Below, piece after piece: positions 51,394 to 58,478 of a DNA stretch of 64,000 nucleotides. A program made the position numbers and the translations under genes. The notes under the pieces were generated by a model that was not told where the DNA came from, did no database searches, and saw only the letters and a program-made list of their open reading frames with translations. Source of the DNA: Cupriavidus necator (GTDB lineage: Bacteria > Pseudomonadota > Gammaproteobacteria > Burkholderiales > Burkholderiaceae); assembly GCA_022041995.1 (NCBI GenBank), contig CP074390.1:2604001-2668000 (forward strand), in the 5' to 3' direction. The first letter of the stretch is position 1. Every line of letters begins with the position of its first letter.

Positions 51394-52380
51394 ATGCCAA
51401 GTCTGCAATGCCAGCTGTGGCGGCTTGCCTTGCGCCTGGTCCGGCGCAAGCGGCGGTTTGCCAGCGCGCAGGCGCTCCATGATGAAATCCGGCGGCGCCG
51501 TATCGTCGGGCGCGCCTATCCGTCCCGGCGCCTGCGTGCGCGGCACGCGGTCAGCGAGGAGCGGATCGCAGGGATGGAGGTCTACACCGTGCAGCCCAGG
51601 AGCGGGCCTGCGCATGGTAATGCCCGTCATATCCTTTACCTGCACGGCGGCGGCTATGTTTTTGATATCGTCAGCCAGCACTGGGATTTCATCGGCAAGC
51701 TGGTGGACGCGCTTGGCTGCGCGGTGACGGTGCCGGTCTATCCGCTGGCGCCGGAACATACCCACCGCGACGTGTTCGCGGCCATGGTGCCGCTGTGGCA
51801 GGCGCTGCGGCAGCGCTATCCGGGCGCAGACCTGACCGTCATGGGCGACTCCGCTGGCGGCGGCATGGCGCTGGCGCTGGCACAGGTGCTGCGTGACAGC
51901 GGCCAACCACTGCCGCGGCGCCTGGTGTTGCTGTCGCCATTCCTGGATGCCACCGGCGACAATCCCGGCATCGACGCCCTGGAGCCGTTCGACCCGATGC
52001 TGTCACGCCCTGGGGGCATTGAATGCGGGCGCGTCTATGCCGGCGCGGATCCGGTCACCTTGCCGCAGGTCAGTCCCATGCACGGCGTGTTGCGCGGGCT
52101 GCCGCCCACCACGTTGTTCATCGGCACCCACGACATCCTGCTGCCCGACTGCAGGAAGTTCCGCCAGATGGCCGACGAGCAAGGCCTGCCGCTTCGGTAT
52201 CACGAGGGCGAGGGAATGTTCCATGTCTGGATGCTGCTGCCGATGCCGGAAGCGGACGCGGCGTTTGCCGAGATTGTGCGCTCAGTGCTTGCCGACGACG
52301 CCCATGGCACGGAGGGCAGGGACGGGCTGGCGCCGGTGCGCGCTGTCGTTGCCCCGCAGGAGGTGACGGATCCGGGGTGA
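51394..52380 (+). CDS. Alpha/beta hydrolase, HSL (acetyl-esterase/lipase) family
   Basis: A 328-aa cytoplasmic esterase. The oxyanion HGGG motif is ILYLHGGGYVFDI near residue 83, the nucleophile elbow is VMGDSAGGGMALALAQ near residue 150, and the Asp and His of the triad are in FIGTHDILLPD and EGMFHVWMLLP. The HGGG plus GDSAGG pair defines the hormone-sensitive-lipase family, acting on short acyl esters. GGGAGGAG lies before the ATG at 51394. The first 70 residues are Arg-rich and form a cap. A terminator follows 168 bases after its stop. Confidence 0.9.
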   Translation: MPSLQCQLWRLALRLVRRKRRFASAQALHDEIRRRRIVGRAYPSRRLRARHAVSEERIAGMEVYTVQPRSGPAHGNARHILYLHGGGYVFDIVSQHWDFIGKLVDALGCAVTVPVYPLAPEHTHRDVFAAMVPLWQALRQRYPGADLTVMGDSAGGGMALALAQVLRDSGQPLPRRLVLLSPFLDATGDNPGIDALEPFDPMLSRPGGIECGRVYAGADPVTLPQVSPMHGVLRGLPPTTLFIGTHDILLPDCRKFRQMADEQGLPLRYHEGEGMFHVWMLLPMPEADAAFAEIVRSVLADDAHGTEGRDGLAPVRAVVAPQEVTDPG

Positions 52381-52487
52381 TGCCGGCCGCCGGGTGATTC
52401 ATGCCAGGCTGGCCGCAACCGGATCCGACTGGAACAAATTTAACCTGCGTCAAACTGGCAACACGGGCGCCCCCCTAGAATCGGTCA

Positions 52488-52576
52488 GGTCATGGGTGCG
52501 GGGGCGCTCCCCATGACAGAGCTTCCGGAGTCTTCCTGAAGCTTCCGCCCGCGGCCGCAATGGCCGCGGGTTTTTT
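52488..52576 (+). ncRNA. Candidate small RNA ending at an intrinsic terminator
   Basis: A TAGAAT box at 52476-52481 is followed by a structured stretch: GTCATGGG and CCCATGAC (52489-52517) pair over 8 bp with a G/C-rich loop, then a single-stranded part, then the terminator. There is no reading frame. The -35 is poor, so it may instead be the 3' UTR of the hydrolase transcript. Confidence 0.45.
52548..52576 (+). terminator. Strong intrinsic terminator, adjacent to intron insertion site
   Basis: CCCGCGGCC and GGCCGCGGG form a 9-bp perfect stem with a 5-base loop followed by six T. The group II intron begins two bases after the T run. Confidence 0.92.
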
Positions 52577-52988
52577 ATGTGTGCCGAGCATGCCCAACAG
52601 CTCGGGGGTGCAAGTCCCCTATCCAACCTGATGGTGGTGAAGGATTAGTGAAGCGCAAGGGCGTCGTCGCGAGGCGGGGTTTGAAGGAAGCGTGGAACAA
52701 AGCCACGACCTGACGAACAGAAATCAGATATGAGGCCTACCCGGCCGGACGAGCGAGCATATGATCGCGAAGTCCATAACCATCAAGGGCGGGGGTGGTA
52801 AATCTGGCAGGTGTGTGGCGAAGGCGGTTGGGCTTACCTCGGGAGGCCTGCAGGGTGTCCTGGAACCAGGACTGAGCGACTCGTGAGGGTCGCTGACCGC
52901 CCGGCAGGAGTCAGCAGAAGGCGAAGTACGGCGGCAACGCCGGAAGGCCCGAACGGAAAGGAGCGGCAAGTAAGCCGGACAACTCGAC

Positions 52989-53555
52989 ATGGAAGGGCAG
53001 CAGAAAACGCAAGGCGGCCTTGATGCCGGGGATAGGGGTGAAGCCCCGATGCTCTGTCGTCGAGGGGCTGAATCCATGGCGGCGAAGCCCGAGACCGAAA
53101 GCCCGTCGGTTTGCGACCGACTGATGGAAGCAGTATGTGAACGAGAGAACCTGCGACAGGCGCTGAAGCGAGTGAAGGCCAACAAGGGCTCCCCGGGCGT
53201 GGACGGCATGACGGTCCGGGCCTTACCGGGGTTTCTGCGTGAGCACTGGCTGACGATACGAGCGGCCCTGTTGAGCGGCAGCTACCGGCCGCAACCGGTG
53301 CGGCGGGTCGAAATACCGAAACCGGACGGCGGCACCAGAAAGTTGGGTGTGCCCTCTGCGCTCGATCGACTCGTCCAACAGGCGGTGCTGCAGGTGCTGC
53401 AAAGGCAGTGGGATCCGACCTTCTCGGACTCCAGCTATGGTTTCCGGCCAGGTCGCTCGGCGCATCAGGCGGTGGCACGAGCGCAGAGCTATATCCAGTC
53501 GGGGTACACGTGGGTTGTAGACCTCGATCTGGAACAGTTTTTGGATCATACATAG
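52989..53555 (+). pseudogene. ltrA: Group II intron reverse transcriptase, N-terminal part
   Basis: The 5' piece of the intron-encoded reverse transcriptase/maturase. It contains the RT-0/RT-1 to RT-3 parts: LRQALKRVKANKGSPGVDGMTV, LLSGSYRPQPVRRVEIPKPDGGTRKLGVPSALDRLVQQAVLQVLQ and DSSYGFRPGRSAHQAV, then WVVDLDLEQF. At 53542 the sequence runs into the inserted element, reads LDHT and stops at 53555. Joining it to the frame that opens at 56262 restores DLDLEQFFDRVNHDILM. The start could also be the ATG at 53076. Broken as it stands; excision of the insert would repair it. Confidence 0.9.
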
Positions 53556-53569
53556 CAATGCCCTTTGGT

Positions 53570-55786
53570 TCATGAAGCGTGCTCGAAGAGGTCAGGTTGT
53601 TCGCTGACTGCCTTGATGCGTAAGCCTTTGCGCCGTCCCTGGCAGACCAGGACGGCATCGAGTTCGCCGCGCTTTACACGCTGCAACACAGTTTGGCGGG
53701 ACACGCCGAGCAGCTTGGTTGCTTCCTGCATGACGACGTAGCCATCTGGGCTGTGCGCGACGAATTGTTGTCGCAGCGCATCGGTGATGCGGATGCGCCA
53801 GGGCGCACCGGGCGTGGTCTGTTCGCCGGCGATAAAGCCGTCGTTGACCCAGCGGTGCAGCGTTGACGGCGCGGTACCCAACACGCGAGCGGCTTGGCGG
53901 ATGCTGAGCAACTCGCCGTCCGGGAGTTCGGTGGGGCGTTCGAAACAAGGGATTTGCCAGTGCCGCCGTAAGTTTCCGACGAGGCTCTGGTTGAAGCGCA
54001 AACCGCGCGCAGTTACCCGGCCCTGGGTGTTGAGGATGCCGGCGATGGTGGCATCGGGATAGTGCTCGGCCAGACGGCGGACCAGAGCAATCGTGTCTTC
54101 GTCGGTGCGAATGGTCGCGGGTCGTGAGCGTGGCAAGGCGACCTCGCAATCGGTGAGCTTGCCGCCGCGCCAACGCAGCTTCAGATGCGCCCGATATTGT
54201 TCGCGATGGACGGTAATACTCACTTCCTCGAGCAGCGTGCGCAGCAATTGCTTCCTGTCGCGCAGTGTGAGGGTCGGCGCGTCCCACAACCGTTTGAGGT
54301 CTTTACCGATAGCAAGCAGACTCTTGCGCTGTTCAGTGCTCAGCGTGCATGGACGAAGCTGTTCACGCCGAGCAAGTTCTGCCTGAGCCTGTTCGAGTTC
54401 ACGCAACTGCTGCTCCCACTGCGTTTCGAGACCGCGTGCCACCAAGCGGTTCTCGGGGTCGACGGCGTGGTACCGCCGTTCGGCGCGCTGTGCCTCGTAG
54501 TGGGCACGTTCAACATTCAGTCGCCACTGTGCAAGCGCCGCGTCGTGATCGGCCTCGAGGCGTTCGGCCGCACGCACGGCTGCTGCGATGCCGGCGGGCT
54601 CCACGGCTTGCAAGAAGGCCTGCGCAACGGCGGCATCGATTTGCAGGCCCCCGACATTGAGGCAGAAGACGCCGCGGCCATTCTCGATGCCTTTGTTGGA
54701 GCAATGGTACCCGGGCGTCTGATTGGTTCCGCGGTAGTGCGTCTTGAGTCGCCGACCGCAGTGACCACAGCAGGCCAGGCCTTGCAGCAAGGCGGCCCCC
54801 TCTCTCACGGCGCCTCCGGCCTGATGAGGCCGGGGCTTGGTATTGGCCCCCAGGCGCATTTGATTGGCTTCATAGGTCATCCAATCGAGATATCCTTCGT
54901 GGTGGTCCCGGATGAGCACGGCCCATTGCGACTGGGGCAGCCGACGCAATCGGGTCTTGAGCACACCATGTTCATCGACGTAGCGCTCCTGCCGGGTCTT
55001 GCCATAGCAGTAGGCGCCAGCATAAACCGGATTGGTGAGGACATTGTAGATGGCGGTATAGGTCGGGGCGACCCAACGGATCTGCGTGGTGTGATTGAGC
55101 TGCAGCGGGAACGACAGATTCTCGGCGCGGAACCACAGCCAGACGCGGCGAGCAGAGCCGAATTCGCTAAAACGTTCGAACACGGCGCGCAGCGCACCGA
55201 CAACGGCTTCGTCCGGATGCAGTCTGACTTCGCCCTCTGCCTCACCCCACACCAGCCCAATTGGCAGGCCGCGGCGCAACTCGCCCCGGGCCGCCTTGTT
55301 GCGGATGCCGCCGTCCAGACGCGCGCGCAGGATGTGCAGTTCGGCCTCACTCATGGTGCCCTTCAGGCCGAGCAACAGACGGTCGTTGAACAGCGCCGGG
55401 TTATACACGCCGTCAGCATCGCCGATGAGCGTATCGGTCATGCTGCACAGGTCCAGCAGGCGGTACCAGTCGGAATTATTGCGCGCCAGGCGAGAGACCT
55501 CCAGTCCGAGAATGATGCCCGCGTGCCCGAGCGCGACTTCGGCGGTCATGCGGGCGAACCCGCCACGGTTCGCGGCGCTGGCGCCCGAGAGGCCCAGATC
55601 CTCGTCGATCACGCTGACCTGCTGCGCGGTCCAACCGAGGGCGGTGGCCCGTTGAGCGAGCGCGTACTGACGCTGCGTCGATTCGCGATTGTGCTCGACC
55701 TGGCTGGCACTGGACTGGCGGATGTAGACGAAGGCGGTGCGTTGCAAATGGCTGGGGCCGATCTTGTTGGCGGTGTCAGTCATCAT
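53570..55786 (-). CDS. Large serine recombinase with C-terminal excisionase-like HTH domains
   Basis: A 738-aa site-specific recombinase. The N-terminal resolvase/invertase catalytic domain begins with TAFVYIRQSSASQVEHNRESTQRQ, with the nucleophile Ser in RQSSASQ, and continues to LGLEVSRLARNNSDWYRLL. A recombinase domain and zinc ribbon follow (GLACCGHCGRRLKTHY, GYHCSNKG), then a coiled-coil-rich part, and two helix-turn-helix segments near the end (IRQAARVLGTAPSTLHRWVNDG and MQEATKLLGVSRQTVLQRVKRGE). GGGAG precedes the start; the start overlaps the small gene upstream. It probably moves this element. Confidence 0.92.
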   Translation of the reverse strand: MMTDTANKIGPSHLQRTAFVYIRQSSASQVEHNRESTQRQYALAQRATALGWTAQQVSVIDEDLGLSGASAANRGGFARMTAEVALGHAGIILGLEVSRLARNNSDWYRLLDLCSMTDTLIGDADGVYNPALFNDRLLLGLKGTMSEAELHILRARLDGGIRNKAARGELRRGLPIGLVWGEAEGEVRLHPDEAVVGALRAVFERFSEFGSARRVWLWFRAENLSFPLQLNHTTQIRWVAPTYTAIYNVLTNPVYAGAYCYGKTRQERYVDEHGVLKTRLRRLPQSQWAVLIRDHHEGYLDWMTYEANQMRLGANTKPRPHQAGGAVREGAALLQGLACCGHCGRRLKTHYRGTNQTPGYHCSNKGIENGRGVFCLNVGGLQIDAAVAQAFLQAVEPAGIAAAVRAAERLEADHDAALAQWRLNVERAHYEAQRAERRYHAVDPENRLVARGLETQWEQQLRELEQAQAELARREQLRPCTLSTEQRKSLLAIGKDLKRLWDAPTLTLRDRKQLLRTLLEEVSITVHREQYRAHLKLRWRGGKLTDCEVALPRSRPATIRTDEDTIALVRRLAEHYPDATIAGILNTQGRVTARGLRFNQSLVGNLRRHWQIPCFERPTELPDGELLSIRQAARVLGTAPSTLHRWVNDGFIAGEQTTPGAPWRIRITDALRQQFVAHSPDGYVVMQEATKLLGVSRQTVLQRVKRGELDAVLVCQGRRKGLRIKAVSEQPDLFEHAS

Positions 55787-55943
55787 TGCTCTCCCGTGGC
55801 ATCGGGTTGTTGTGGGTCACGAGCTTCGCGATCGCCTGGGCGAGACCGTTGATTACCGCGTCTTGTGTCGCTGGATCGAGTTGTTCCCACAGGCTGTCGT
55901 CGCCGGACGGCAGATCCGCGAGGGGTAGGTTCAGTTGCATCAT
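55776..55943 (-). CDS. Small protein upstream of the recombinase
   Basis: A 55-aa acidic protein (MMQLNLPLADLPSGDDSLWEQLDPATQDAVINGLAQAIAKLVTHN). AGGAG stands 5-6 bases before the double ATG at 55943, and its stop overlaps the recombinase start by 11 bases, so it is translationally coupled. It is found inside the element and may help the recombinase, but its function is unknown. Confidence 0.7.
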   Translation of the reverse strand: MMQLNLPLADLPSGDDSLWEQLDPATQDAVINGLAQAIAKLVTHNNPMPRESNDD

Positions 55944-56139
55944 TGCTCTCCTGTTCCGTCTGGCGCAGCAAAGCGTCAATGATGAGGCGAGCGTGGAGCA
56001 GGTCGGCAATCGAGCCCAGCGTGTCAGATGCTAGAGCGGGAGTACTTGCCGGAACGCTGCCGGAGCCGGCGGCGAAATCGGTCCAGTCGGCGGGAATGAG
56101 TCCGCGTGATTGGTCGGGGAGTGTCAGCAGAAGGTGCAA
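55783..56139 (-). CDS. DUF5372-like protein of the recombinase element
   Basis: The visible protein reads RLHLLLTLPDQSRGLIPADWTDFAA and later SIADLLHARLIIDALLRQTEQ. Extended in frame to about 56220 it also gives VITRSGHPFEGRRLQVISRRQRAG, which resembles the small DUF5372-type proteins that accompany recombinases in such elements. No canonical ATG, GTG or TTG lies before the extended part, so the only usable start is TTG at 56139. The real start is unresolved and the gene may be N-terminally damaged. Its 3' part overlaps the 55-aa gene in another frame. Confidence 0.55.
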   Translation of the reverse strand: MHLLLTLPDQSRGLIPADWTDFAAGSGSVPASTPALASDTLGSIADLLHARLIIDALLRQTEQESNDATEPTPRGSAVRRRQPVGTTRSSDTRRGNQRSRPGDREARDPQQPDATGEQ

Positions 56140-56249
56140 TCGGCCGGCCCGTTGCCGTCGGCTGATGACCTGGAGGCGCCGGCCCTCGAACGGGTGGCCG
56201 GATCGTGTGATGACAACAGATTCAGGAACGTGGTGGAGAGGGGTAGTCT

Positions 56250-57074
56250 GTGGTGGTTTCCTTTGACCGTGTCAACCACGACATCCTGATGAGTCGGGTG
56301 GCAGCGCGGGTGAGCGACAAGCGGGTCTTGAAGCTGATTCGCGCCTTCCTGACGGCAGGCGTACTGGAGCACGGACTGGTCGGTGCGACGGACGAGGGGG
56401 CGCCGCAAGGCGGTCCGCTTTCGCCGTTGCTCTCCAATCTGCTGCTTGACGACCTCGATCGGGAGTTGGAGCGGCGCGGCCTGCACTTTGTGCGATATGC
56501 TGATGACAGTAATGTCTACGTGCGCAGTGAGCGGGCCGGCCAGCGGGTGATGGCAGGCCTCAAGGCCTTCCTTACCGGCAAGCTTAAGCTAAAGGTCAAC
56601 GAGGCGAAGAGCGCGGTCGCGCGGCCAGAGCAACGGAAATTCCTGGGCTTCACGTTCACTGGGACGAAGCAGACCAAGCGGCGTATCGCGCCGAAGGCTC
56701 TGTCTCGATTCAAAGAGCGAGTACGGGAGCTGACCCGACGCACGCGTGGGGTGAGTGCCGAGCAGATGGTCGCGGACTTGCGCCGCTATCTGACTGGCTG
56801 GCGCGGCTACTTTGGTTTCTGCGAAACGCCGAGCGTGCTGAAGCGCTTGGATGCCTGGGTGCGACGACGCCTGCGGTGCTTCCTCTGGAAGCAATGGAAG
56901 CGGGGTCGAACACGCTTCGCGGAACTCCGGGGGCGCGGCGTTGGGAAGGATCTGGCGGCACAAACGGCCGGCTCCCCCCATGGCCCGTGGCGCGTGAGCG
57001 GAAGTCCGGCACTTCACAAGGCCCTCGGCAACCATTACTTCCATTCTCTCGGACTACCATCAGTGGAGAGCTGA
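56250..57074 (+). pseudogene. ltrA: Group II intron reverse transcriptase/maturase, C-terminal part
   Basis: The 3' piece, with native sequence from about 56262. It holds the RT catalytic motif RYADDSNVYV near residue 87, the RT-7 GFTFTG region, the maturase domain MVADLRRYLTGWRGYFGFCETPSVLKRLDAWVRRRLRC and the tail GSPHGPWRVSGSPALHKALGNHYFHSLGLPSV. The YADD box and maturase are intact. There is no endonuclease domain. The first codons MVVS come from the inserted element, so as it stands it makes an N-truncated protein if it is made at all. Confidence 0.9.
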
Positions 57075-57190
57075 TCGATCAACCGATCCGAACCGCCGTG
57101 TACGGACCCGTACGCACGGTGGTGTGGGAGGAGGCGGGCCGTGAGGCCTGCCCCTATCCCGATTTGGCGGCCACCATCCGTTCCGCTACC

Positions 57191-57565
57191 TCAGGCCACC
57201 ACCTGCTTGGCATAGGTTGCCCGCGCCATCTCGCAGACCTCTACTGACACCTGCACCTGCACGTCCTGGCCGGTGCCGGAGCCGGCGCGCACCGCTTCGG
57301 CGATCACGTCGCAGACGGCCTGTGCCAGCGCCTGGCGCACGGCGCTGTCGCGGCCGTCCAGGATCGACAGGCGCGCGTGGACAAAGGCGCGCTCGACCGC
57401 GTCCACGCCCTGGCGGTAAGTCGACAGCGTGATGCAGCGCGACTTGATGTCCGCCTCCTGGAACTGTCCGGAAGCCAGCAGGGCGGCATTGGCTTCATCC
57501 AGCAACTCTTCCTGCGAGCAGTTCAGGCGGGTGTTTTCGGTGAGTTCGATGACGAGGTGAGGCAT
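57191..57565 (-). CDS. hpaF: 5-carboxymethyl-2-hydroxymuconate delta-isomerase
   Basis: A 124-aa tautomerase-superfamily enzyme of the homoprotocatechuate meta-cleavage route. The catalytic N-terminal proline is exposed in MPHLVIELTENTRLN, and the rest (ELLDEANAALLASGQFQEADIKSRCITLSTYRQG) matches CHMI trimers. The ATG at 57565 makes Pro the second residue, as required; the upstream in-frame ATG at 57604 would bury it. It stands alone, 27 bases past the group II intron, with no other hpa genes in view. Confidence 0.9.
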   Translation of the reverse strand: MPHLVIELTENTRLNCSQEELLDEANAALLASGQFQEADIKSRCITLSTYRQGVDAVERAFVHARLSILDGRDSAVRQALAQAVCDVIAEAVRAGSGTGQDVQVQVSVEVCEMARATYAKQVVA

Positions 57566-57690
57566 GGCAGCGTCCTGACTGTGTGTTCCGGTGAAACCGA
57601 GCATGATACGGGATCGCCGGCGCGTGGCGGGCCCACCAATGCAAACGGGGCGCCTTTGGGCGCCCCGCCGGGATGTGCTGCTGGTGCGGA

Positions 57691-58287
57691 TCAGGCGTGG
57701 ACGGGCGTGCGCTCGCGCGCCGGTGCCAGCGCGCTGCCGAAGCGGGCCGGATTTTCCCGTGCAAGCTGTTGCAGCTGGGCCAGCTTGGCCTTCAGGCCGG
57801 CATCCAGTTTCGGTGCGGGCATCACCGTGGACGGGCAGGCCACGCCCAGGATGCCGAGCGCCTGCTGGAAGTTCTCCAGGGTCAGCCCGGCAGCCGGGTC
57901 AACGGTAACGAGGTGCTCGCGCAAGGCCTCGGGCATCGATTCCGGGGCGGCGCAGGAAATGATCACGTAGTTGACCGGCTTGGCGCCCTGGGCGAAATAG
58001 GCTTCGATTTCCGCACCATGGCCGCCTGCGGCCGGTGGGGTCATGGCTTCGACCTGCAGGTCCAGCTGCTGCAGGATTGCCGCGGGCGTGCCGCGGCGCC
58101 AGGCGTCGGACACCACCACGCGGGCGCCGGCCACGCCGAACAACCTGCGTACGAACCCCAGCGCGACAGGATCAAAGAACCGGACATCGCGCAGTGTGCC
58201 CGAATCCGGAATGCCGCCGAGGCGGGTGCGGGAGCGGTCGGAATACAGGACGCCGGGTACGTCCAGCATGATGAGTCGTTCAGCCAT
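57691..58287 (-). CDS. HAD-superfamily-like protein with altered active site
   Basis: A 198-aa protein resembling the HAD domain found in putative RNA-repair proteins. Motif I reads LIMLDVPGVLYSD, so the usual DxDGVL second Asp is replaced by Pro. Motif II reads VVVSDAWRRG. The usual nucleophile Asp of motif I is still present. The C-terminal half is helical and unrelated to known families I recognise. Loss of the acid/base Asp suggests it no longer acts as a phosphatase. An unusual nested inverted repeat lies upstream. Confidence 0.65.
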   Translation of the reverse strand: MAERLIMLDVPGVLYSDRSRTRLGGIPDSGTLRDVRFFDPVALGFVRRLFGVAGARVVVSDAWRRGTPAAILQQLDLQVEAMTPPAAGGHGAEIEAYFAQGAKPVNYVIISCAAPESMPEALREHLVTVDPAAGLTLENFQQALGILGVACPSTVMPAPKLDAGLKAKLAQLQQLARENPARFGSALAPARERTPVHA

Positions 58288-58352
58288 GGTTTCCTGTGCG
58301 GGTGCCAGTTCAGTTGGTGTGAACCAAGATTACTCGCCACGGGCAGGCTGAC

Positions 58353-58424
58353 ACGTAACCGGCGCGGGTTCAGTTGAAACAGATCTGTAACTTTATCGGG
58401 GAAGACGTAAATGCCGGTTACGTC
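58353..58424. repeat. Nested inverted repeats between chemoreceptor and HAD-like genes
   Basis: ACGTAACCGG (58353-58362) is the exact reverse complement of CCGGTTACGT (58414-58423), 51 bases apart. The right arm also takes part in a second repeat, GACGTAA-N7-TTACGTC (58404-58424). The two pairings exclude each other. Possible operator or RNA switch for the HAD-like gene, which starts 66 bases further on. Confidence 0.5.
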
Positions 58425-58478
58425 GCTATGACAAATGTTTCGCCCAGACACATATGGCCGTTACAAAGATGACATGCA

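Larger units (their letters stand above)
53543..56261 (-). mobile_element. Serine-recombinase insertion element inside the intron reverse transcriptase
   Basis: About 2.7 kb between the two halves of the RT gene. It carries a large serine recombinase and two small overlapping genes. The junctions read GAACAGTTTTT on the left and TTTGACCGTG on the right, so a short T-tract is shared and the exact break is uncertain by a few bases. No long terminal inverted repeats were seen, which fits serine-recombinase elements. Orientation is given by the recombinase. Confidence 0.8.
52579..57163 (+). mobile_element. Group II intron interrupted by a serine-recombinase element
   Basis: The 5' end fits the GUGYG rule (GTGTG at 52579). 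The 3' end has a domain V hairpin (ACCGCCGTGTACG paired with CGTACGCACGGTGGT, with a CG bulge, 57091-57124), a domain VI with a candidate bulged A in CCCCTATCCC, and ends in AT at 57163. The reverse transcriptase/maturase has no HNH domain. The ribozyme part before the ORF is about 450 bases. It sits right behind an intrinsic terminator, the preferred site of class C introns, but the class was not settled. Confidence 0.85.

Noticed and set aside
53570..55786. Prophage integrase on the basis of the serine recombinase
   Set aside because: No phage structural or lysis genes accompany it, and the element is only 2.7 kb; an insertion-element interpretation fits better.
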